Position numbers and translations under genes: made by a program. A stretch of DNA of 20,939 nt from Dehalococcoidia bacterium UBA6627 (GTDB lineage Bacteria; Chloroflexota; Dehalococcoidia; UBA2979), in NCBI GenBank assembly GCA_002455955.1, contig DKLZ01000088.1, positions 1 to 20,939 on the forward strand, written 5' to 3'. The first letter of the stretch is position 1, and each line of letters starts with the position of its first letter. The notes beneath the pieces were generated by a model. It saw only the letters and a list, made by a program, of their open reading frames with translations, did not search any database and was not told the origin of the DNA. Positions 15,583 through 20,939 of this stretch are shown piece by piece.

Positions 15583-15798
15583 GGGTTCAGTCTAGAGGAG
15601 TAGGCAGATTATCAGTACTAGTGTTCTGATTCGAGGTTCCTACGACCTATTTACTCAAGTGTTATAGATATGCGATGTCTATTCGAATTGTCATGACTGG
15701 CTATAGAAGTATTCAGCTATATTCTTCATGATGATTCGGTACGGGTATGTCCAATATTGATCCTGAGCTCTTGGTGACTCGCCGTCGCTAGCCTACTG
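15583..15798. other. Unassigned gap between the nrdJ promoter and pepP
   Basis: No open reading frame with a ribosome binding site, no RNA gene and no clear terminator for the upstream minus-strand pepP is visible in these 216 AT-richer bases. Confidence 0.4.
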
Positions 15799-17109
15799 CT
15801 ATCGTTCTAGATGGCCGACGATGGCCTCGATTTCTTCCGGTGTGCTGGGGATATGACTACTTAAGTTCTTGTTCCCATCGAGAGTGATGAGGATATCGTC
15901 CTCGATGCGGATCCCAATACCGCGATAAGCCTCAGGGATATTTTCATTTTTCGGATCTAAATAAAGACCTGGTTCCACGGTGAGACACATACCTGATTCT
16001 AAATTAATGGAGTCTTCTCCGTTCCTGTAACGTCCGACGTCGTGGACGTCCATCCCAAGCCAGTGTGAGGTGGAGTGCATGTAAAAGGGTCGGTATGAAT
16101 CATTCTCGATCAGCTGTTCGATGTTGCCCTTGAGGATTTTTAAGTCGGTAAGACCTTCTACGAGAACGCGCACTGATGCTTCATGGATTTCATCGAAACG
16201 ATGATTGGGTTGTGCGGCGGCTATACCAGCGTGCTGTGCACGGAGCACAACGTCGTAAATGGTGCGTTGCTCTGGTGTAAATTGACCGTTGACGGGCCAT
16301 GTTCGAGTGACGTCGGCTGTGTAATATTCCCATTCGGCGCCTGCATCAATTAAAAGCAGATCACCGTCGACGAGCTCTTTACGATTCGTCGTGTAATGCA
16401 GTATGCAGGAGTCGTGAGCGGACGCGACGATGGATGGGTAGCCGTTACGTCGCGATCCTAGGCGGCGGAACTCTGACTCCATTGCTGCTTGTACTTCGTA
16501 TTCGTGGAGACCAGAACGTGTTGTTCGCATTGCGCGCTCGAAACCTTGGCCAGTTACTACGGCAGCTTGTGTGAGAGAAGCGATCTCATTCTCTGATTTG
16601 CGGAGTCGCATTTCACCTATAAGTGGATCAGGATCGCGAAGATCACCGAGTGCTCTGGGGCCGCGTTGTGCATTTTGGCGACGAAGAGTCATTTGTTTGA
16701 GGATTAGCGCATCGAGTTCTTCGTCTGCTCCGAGCGGGTAGTAAAGTGTTTCTGTTTCCGACAGAAGCTCAGTTAGGTGCTCCTCGATCGCTTCGATCGG
16801 ATATGCCTTGTCAGCTCCGTAGTTCTCGACTGCTCCTTCTATGCCAACACGAGGACCCACCCAGATCGCCATCTCAGGGTCGTGTGGGCGGACAAACATC
16901 ACGAATGGCGCTTCGGTACCAGGTCTAATCAGCGCGACACTGTCGGGTTCGTCAAAGCCTGTGAGGTAGTAGAATGATGATTCTTGGCGAAATTCATAAT
17001 TGACGTCCGAGTTTCTCGTCGCTTCGCGAGCTGAGACAAAGATTGCCGCTGGATGATCGGCTTCCGCGGTCATTTTTTCAATGAGTTTGGTTCGTCGTTC
17101 CGTGAACAT
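15799..17109 (-). CDS. pepP: Xaa-Pro aminopeptidase (M24B)
   Basis: Cytosolic metallo-aminopeptidase that removes N-terminal residues preceding proline. From the ATG at 17109 it has 436 residues, the length of E. coli PepP (about 440). An N-terminal AMP_N (creatinase-like) domain (about 1-130, with DVNYEFRQESSFYYLTGFDEP) is followed by the pita-bread M24 domain. The five dinuclear metal ligands are present: Asp255 (LLLIDAGAE), Asp266 (YTADVTRTW), His349 (TSHWLGMDVHD), Glu379 (LTVEPGLY) and Glu403 (IRIEDD), plus His238 in ILHYTTN. The start is fixed by GAGAGAG placed 6 bases before the ATG; a TTG at 17124 would lie upstream of that site and is rejected. It follows the TauE/SafE permease by 52 bases on the same strand, so the two are probably cotranscribed, though no functional link is evident. 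Confidence 0.95.
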   Translation of the reverse strand: MFTERRTKLIEKMTAEADHPAAIFVSAREATRNSDVNYEFRQESSFYYLTGFDEPDSVALIRPGTEAPFVMFVRPHDPEMAIWVGPRVGIEGAVENYGADKAYPIEAIEEHLTELLSETETLYYPLGADEELDALILKQMTLRRQNAQRGPRALGDLRDPDPLIGEMRLRKSENEIASLTQAAVVTGQGFERAMRTTRSGLHEYEVQAAMESEFRRLGSRRNGYPSIVASAHDSCILHYTTNRKELVDGDLLLIDAGAEWEYYTADVTRTWPVNGQFTPEQRTIYDVVLRAQHAGIAAAQPNHRFDEIHEASVRVLVEGLTDLKILKGNIEQLIENDSYRPFYMHSTSHWLGMDVHDVGRYRNGEDSINLESGMCLTVEPGLYLDPKNENIPEAYRGIGIRIEDDILITLDGNKNLSSHIPSTPEEIEAIVGHLER

Positions 17110-17161
17110 AGGGTTCTCTCTCAATGTTTGATGGCCAGCGTACTAGTAACGCAGGTACCTG

Positions 17162-17980
17162 CTATTCAAACGCGCTAAACGCAGTGCGTGCAGCTACCAA
17201 GAAGAGTCCGAAGGCGAGTGCTTGCATCAAGGGGCCTTCACCAAGGCGGCGGCGTAGGCGTTGTCCAAAGGGATTTGCGATAATCACTCCTAATCCTAGG
17301 AATGGCACGTCGGCCATGGGTTCGCCTGCGTGGTCTAGGGCCAGATGGAAGAGTACGACGATCGCTGAGTAAATCGCAGTCTTGACTTGAATTGTTGGGA
17401 CGGCTATTGCGTGAGGGATACGCATAATTCTTGTCATGATTGGCACACCAATCGGACCGCCTCCAATGCCCGCTAGTGCTGAGAGAAACGCCATTGCTGC
17501 ATTTGGAGCGATGCTGCGGCGGATCGGGATACGATAATTGAAGTGGTTGGCGTCACGGTCCTCTAGGTGCCGATCCACACCATCGGCGTCTGGCGGAGGA
17601 TCCGGACTTGTGGGTCGTAGGATGATGTAAAGCGCCAAGGCGACAAGTAACACTGCAAAACCGATTGCGAATACCGCTCTCGGTATCGCCACTGTGCCGA
17701 GAGCACCGAGGATTCCAGCTGGTGCTGCTATTCCCGCGATTGCAAGTGCTACAGGCATATCGACACGTCGTTCGGGGATTACGATTGCTGAGGAAGCGAC
17801 ACTAGTGATGACAACTGCTGTTAATGATGCTGTTGTTATCGCTTCTGGTTCTGCTTCTGGGTAGCGCAGTAACAACAATGGCGCGATCAAAAATCCACCG
17901 CCGGCACCGATCGAAACTGAGTAAGATCCGATCAGTACACCAGCGAGGATGAGCAGTAGCGCTTCTTCAATCGGCGGCAT
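17162..17980 (-). CDS. TauE/SafE (TSUP) family permease
   Basis: Inner-membrane permease of the sulphite exporter TauE/SafE family, linked in other bacteria to export or uptake of sulphite, sulphoacetate, thiosulphate or other small organosulphur anions. Its 272 residues show two homologous halves, each opening with a Gly-rich motif typical of the family: GAGGGFLIAPLLLL (25-38) and LAGIGGGPIGVPIM (167-180). There are about eight hydrophobic segments, and a polar loop of about 35 residues (roughly 123-157, PDPPPDADG and following) lies between the halves. Start ATG at 17980 has no strong Shine-Dalgarno sequence. The gene is first in a likely two-gene unit with pepP. The substrate cannot be assigned, since no sulphur metabolism gene is adjacent. 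Confidence 0.9.
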   Translation of the reverse strand: MPPIEEALLLILAGVLIGSYSVSIGAGGGFLIAPLLLLRYPEAEPEAITTASLTAVVITSVASSAIVIPERRVDMPVALAIAGIAAPAGILGALGTVAIPRAVFAIGFAVLLVALALYIILRPTSPDPPPDADGVDRHLEDRDANHFNYRIPIRRSIAPNAAMAFLSALAGIGGGPIGVPIMTRIMRIPHAIAVPTIQVKTAIYSAIVVLFHLALDHAGEPMADVPFLGLGVIIANPFGQRLRRRLGEGPLMQALAFGLFLVAARTAFSAFE

Positions 17981-18188
17981 TCTGTGAGACTAGATCAGAT
18001 GGTGTTTGTGCGCTCTTTATTGATCCCTGTTCCGTGCAAGGGACGAAGCATTGAGTGATGTCCGGCGGCGACTTTTCGATTTAGCCAGACCGATCTCTCT
18101 TCCGACACAGATTATTTTCAGGATATTTGGTGACGGTCTGCGTTGTGGCGTTCGTCAACAACTAAGAAATTATTTGTGTGACACAGAA

Positions 18189-18263
18189 TGGTACCCCCGC
18201 CAGGATTCGAACCTGGGCTCACGGCTTAGGAGGCCGATGCTCTATCCCCTGAGCTACGGAGGC
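18189..18263 (-). tRNA. tRNA-Arg(CCU): tRNA-Arg, anticodon CCU, CCA end encoded
   Basis: Reads AGG codons. The full cloverleaf folds by eye: acceptor GCCTCCG with CGGGGGT, including G1-U72 and U4-G69 wobbles; D-stem GCTC/GAGC with an 8-base loop; anticodon loop CTCCTAA with CCT at 18228-18230 (minus strand); four-base variable loop; T-arm CCAGG-TTCGAAT-CCTGG; discriminator A and an encoded CCA (18189-18191). The anticodon stem has four good pairs and a U-U mismatch at position 27-43. The gene stands alone in a stretch of minus-strand genes. Confidence 0.95.
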
Positions 18264-18411
18264 CCGACGAATGCATGTTAGAGGGGAAAGTTCAGAAGGC
18301 CTAACGGTATTCAGAGTTACTTGTCATTCGAGGCCCGAAATCTCGTTATGCGGTGGACATGCGTCAGCCTGATAATGCTGCCCTCGGCCCTGATTGTGAA
18401 TCGCTGAGGTT

Positions 18412-19200
18412 CTAGTTGCCGTTGAAGGTGGGTTTCCTCTTTTCTAGGAAGGCTTGTACGCCCTCCTGGCCGTCCTTTGTAGCGCCCATAGCTGCTATCG
18501 CTTGTGTCTCCAGTTCCATTTGAGTTTCTAGCGTCGAAACGAGTCCACTGTGTAGAAGTCGGCGAGCTTCTCCAAATGCAGCTGTAGGCCCACTGGCGAT
18601 TTCCTCTGCAATCTCGGTTGCTTCTGCGCTCAGCTGGTCGCCGGGCACTACCCGCGTCACTATCCCGAATTCTCGAGCTTCTTCAGCAGTGAGTACACGA
18701 TTAGTCAATGTCAATTCCGTCGCTAACCTCAGTCCAACTTGTCGTGGTAGAAAGTAAGTTGATGATCCGTCTGGCGTAAGACCGGCTTTAGTGTAAGCCA
18801 TAGTGAATACTGCTGAATCGCTGGCCAAGACGATGTCACAGCTGCAAGCTAGGCTCATACCTGCTCCTGCTGCTGTTCCGTTCACTGCTGCGAGTACCGG
18901 CGCATCATCACGTGTGAAACGCGATATTGCTACGTGTAGGTAGGTTGTTTCCTCTTTCAAGAGTTTTGGTAATGAATCGCCACTGGCCGCAAATTTCTTC
19001 AGGTCACCTCCCGCACAGAAGAATCGACCTGAACCCGTTATCAGGATGGCGCGTACATCAGGGTCTTCACTCGTTTCAAATGAGACGTCCATCAAGTCAC
19101 GGGACATTTGCACATCCAGAGCGTTAGCTGCTTCTGGACGATTTAGTGTTATGTGCCCGACGTTATTTCGGACTTCATATTTCAATGTTTCATAGGTCAT
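18412..19200 (-). CDS. Enoyl-CoA hydratase/isomerase, PaaG-like
   Basis: Crotonase-superfamily enzyme acting on acyl-CoA thioesters in the cytoplasm. The 262 residues are full length for the family. The oxyanion-hole segments are FCAGGDL (61-67) and NGTAAGAGMSLA (108-119). Classical hydratases use two glutamates; here the first position is a serine (GAGMSL) and the second falls in TMAYTKAG, so both are missing. Instead Asp144 in AGLTPDGSST occupies the position of the isomerase aspartate of PaaG (Asp136 in E. coli, from memory). A double-bond isomerase or ring-type isomerase on an acyl-CoA is therefore more likely than a hydratase. Start ATG has GGGGA a few bases upstream. It follows the esterase by 44 bases on the same strand, forming a probable two-gene unit. 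Confidence 0.92.
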   Translation of the reverse strand: MTYETLKYEVRNNVGHITLNRPEAANALDVQMSRDLMDVSFETSEDPDVRAILITGSGRFFCAGGDLKKFAASGDSLPKLLKEETTYLHVAISRFTRDDAPVLAAVNGTAAGAGMSLACSCDIVLASDSAVFTMAYTKAGLTPDGSSTYFLPRQVGLRLATELTLTNRVLTAEEAREFGIVTRVVPGDQLSAEATEIAEEIASGPTAAFGEARRLLHSGLVSTLETQMELETQAIAAMGATKDGQEGVQAFLEKRKPTFNGN

Positions 19201-19244
19201 GATTTATCCCCATATATCCCATCGGTCGAACGGCAGCAGTGCAC

Positions 19245-19952
19245 TTAAGTTATCTGTCCTGAAGGGCTGTCGTGCTCTGGTGTTTCCAGTGATGGTAAGT
19301 CCAAAATTTGTTCGCACCAACGGGAAAGGTCTCTCAGGCTCTCGGCACTGATTTGATGCTGCATCTCGTATTCGAGATACCGGAGTTTCACGCCTAGGGC
19401 TGTAAGACGGTCTCGTGAATCTTGTCCTCTGTTTATGTCGATGGCAGGGTCGTTGGTGCCATGTTGTACGAGGACTGGCAACGCAGCGAGAGCTTCGCCA
19501 GAACTGGCGGCTGTCTCAGCTTCTTCGGGCAGCCAGGTGCTGAGCGCGGCAATACCCGCGAATCGCTCCGGCTCACCTAGGCTGATACGGTAGGCGAGCG
19601 ACCCGCCTTGGCTGAATCCAAGTAAAACAGTGCGAGAGGGGTCGCCGTTGTATTGGCGCAGTGCCTCGACAATAAAATCGGATACTCGTTCTGCTACACG
19701 TTCGAATTCTGCTGGTGAACGCTTCAGATCGGTTCCAGTCGGCTCGAACCAAGTGTAACTGGGGAGGCCAGGCTGCAGCATGAATTCAGCTTGCGGGCAG
19801 ATCATGAGTAATCGACCGTTAGCCAGGAAGGGTGCAAGTCCGAGTAGGTCTTGACTATGAGCTCCGTGACCGTGAATCGCTACCACCGTCGGCAGCAGGC
19901 CTGTGTTATCGGTGATGTTGCCCGGATGGTGAACAGAATGGGTCACTTTCAT
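19245..19952 (-). CDS. Carboxylesterase/phospholipase-like alpha/beta hydrolase
   Basis: Soluble alpha/beta hydrolase of the PF02230 group (YpfH, dienelactone-hydrolase-like and carboxylesterases). From the ATG at 19952 it has 235 residues. The oxyanion segment is AIHGHGA, and the catalytic triad is Ser114 in LGFSQGGS, Asp168 in HGTNDPAI and His199 in EMQHQIS. No signal peptide is seen. A GTG at 19979 would add nine residues (MDSSSIVSC) with no better ribosome binding site; the ATG is preferred because the fold begins immediately after it. Upstream of the PaaG-like enzyme by 44 bases, the pair may hydrolyse and isomerise one substrate, but this is inference. Substrate unknown. Confidence 0.87.
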   Translation of the reverse strand: MKVTHSVHHPGNITDNTGLLPTVVAIHGHGAHSQDLLGLAPFLANGRLLMICPQAEFMLQPGLPSYTWFEPTGTDLKRSPAEFERVAERVSDFIVEALRQYNGDPSRTVLLGFSQGGSLAYRISLGEPERFAGIAALSTWLPEEAETAASSGEALAALPVLVQHGTNDPAIDINRGQDSRDRLTALGVKLRYLEYEMQHQISAESLRDLSRWCEQILDLPSLETPEHDSPSGQIT

Positions 19953-20112
19953 GCAGCTGACTATAGATGACGAATCCACTATTTGTGTACAGGTGATTGA
20001 TTGTTAACGTTCTCCTTGAGTTTGAGTTCACCTAACCCTGCAAGGTGCTTTACTGGTGTTGGCCATGTCTATAGGACCGCTGTTTATTAATGATGGATGA
20101 GGATGCTGTTTC

Positions 20113-20892
20113 ATGAGACTTACCTGGTCGGTCGCTCTATCGACTGTTCTGTCAGTATTTGTTCTTAGTGGATGCTCGGGAAGTTCAGACTCGGATTCAT
20201 TGCAGAAGATTGATGAACTAGCGGCGCAGGTTACGGCGTTGGAAGCAGAGTCTGAAGCCTCTTTTGCTGGAAGTCAAAAAATGGTCGAGGAAAATCTTGA
20301 GACCATCGAGAGATTGACAGCCGAAATCGATATCTTGAAAAAGGTCATCGTGATTGGAGAGAACGGCTTAGCGAGCTTCGCTACGCCTACGCCAGTTGCG
20401 ATCGAAGATTACAACGACTACGGATTTGGTCTGCCCGTGCCGTCTAACGTTACAGTTACGAGTGCCGGTCTCACGACTGCAGAGGCTTCTAACGAAAGTG
20501 GAAGCTTATTGGCTGCTGCGGGTGGCGCCAGTTTGTTTTTGGTTTGGAATTCGGCGCAACCACCCCTTACCCCTGAGGAATCAGTGATCGGTGCGTTTGA
20601 GATGTTGCAGTCGTTGACGGGCGCAGAATTCGAAGCGGCTGGAGCAGGAGCTGGGTTGACTGTCGACAACCAGCCAGGTTCGTTCGGGACATTTCTCACG
20701 CGTGATGAAGGTGGAGTGGTCGCTGGTTACGGGATCATTGGTGGTTGGGTTTGTCCAAATGATGAGCGGTCGTACGCGATGACTGTGACTGGGCAATCAC
20801 TTGAGCCTGTTCAACAGTCATTTGTTTATTTGACTAATGGATTCCGTTGTGAAGCCGGTACAGAACAACCTGCTCCGGCAGCGCAGCCTTAG
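20113..20892 (+). CDS. Putative lipoprotein with coiled coil
   Basis: Exported lipoprotein of 259 residues, function unknown. The N-terminus has a charged MRL, a hydrophobic core (TWSVALSTVLSVFVL) and a lipobox LSGC with the acylated Cys21, followed by a Ser/Asp-rich spacer. A heptad-like coiled coil covers about 30-80 (QKIDELAAQVTALEAE and ETIERLTAEIDILKK). The rest is a compact beta-rich domain with an Ala/Gly-rich middle and two cysteines near the C-terminus (C-P-N-D and F-R-C-E), possibly disulphide-bonded outside the membrane. The tail is AQP-rich. I do not recognise a named family. Start ATG is 9 bases after GAGGA (20099-20103). It is divergent from the esterase across a 160-base gap. 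Export would be via Sec and signal peptidase II. Confidence 0.75.
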   Translation: MRLTWSVALSTVLSVFVLSGCSGSSDSDSLQKIDELAAQVTALEAESEASFAGSQKMVEENLETIERLTAEIDILKKVIVIGENGLASFATPTPVAIEDYNDYGFGLPVPSNVTVTSAGLTTAEASNESGSLLAAAGGASLFLVWNSAQPPLTPEESVIGAFEMLQSLTGAEFEAAGAGAGLTVDNQPGSFGTFLTRDEGGVVAGYGIIGGWVCPNDERSYAMTVTGQSLEPVQQSFVYLTNGFRCEAGTEQPAPAAQP

Positions 20893-20939
20893 GGTAATAT
20901 TTTGGTCAAAGAACTGAAGGGTTCAATGTTTCGATGAAG

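Noticed and set aside
18051..18281. Plus-strand frame of 76 codons
   Set aside because: It reads through the antisense of the tRNA-Arg gene; the PRQDSNLGSRLRRPML-type peptide is a well-known false protein produced by translating tRNA genes.
1..20939. Mobile element, CRISPR, prophage or defence island
   Set aside because: No transposase, integrase, direct-repeat array, restriction or toxin gene is visible; all recognised genes are metabolic or housekeeping.

Overview
The window looks like chromosomal DNA of a free-living, probably uncultivated bacterium with a near-balanced base composition. The mix of genes (long cobalamin-dependent class II ribonucleotide reductase, family III CoA-transferase, PaaG-type crotonase, M42-type peptidase, ArsM, a DtxR/MntR regulator with a FeoA-like tail), the several TTG or GTG starts and the frequent lack of strong Shine-Dalgarno sequences would fit a marine Chloroflexota such as the SAR202/Dehalococcoidia group. 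This assignment is an inference from protein flavour only; no rRNA is present. I see no insertion sequence, phage gene, CRISPR array or toxin-antitoxin pair. The region reads as ordinary, compact housekeeping and catabolic sequence with several structured non-coding stretches.

Layout. 1-6833 (+): the tail of an EamA permease, a closely coupled CaiB/BaiF CoA-transferase, then a full-length glutamate synthase large subunit (gltB) that has no gltD beside it. 6943-7830 (+): an arsenite methyltransferase (arsM) without other ars genes. 7917-9224 (-): the 23S rRNA m5U methyltransferase rlmD, convergent with arsM and divergent from an M42-family metallopeptidase (9474-10625, +). A 470-base non-coding stretch rich in inverted repeats precedes a DtxR/MntR-family metal sensor (11096-11773, +), with a perfect 15-base palindrome just upstream of its start. 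From there to about 20 kb everything is on the minus strand: nrdJ (11831-15409), with a consensus-like promoter and a structured 137-base leader; a likely two-gene unit of a TauE/SafE permease and an M24 Xaa-Pro aminopeptidase; a tRNA-Arg(CCU); and an esterase plus PaaG-like crotonase pair. The window ends with a small plus-strand lipoprotein carrying a coiled coil.

Functional links. CaiB and the crotonase point to acyl-CoA and organic-acid catabolism. The two peptidases point to peptide recycling. GltB supplies glutamate from glutamine. NrdJ supplies dNTPs through adenosylcobalamin chemistry. ArsM gives arsenic methylation. The most interesting non-coding signals are the nrdJ leader (15410-15546) and the operator-like palindrome in front of the metal regulator (11051-11065). 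No wholly new multigene system is evident.
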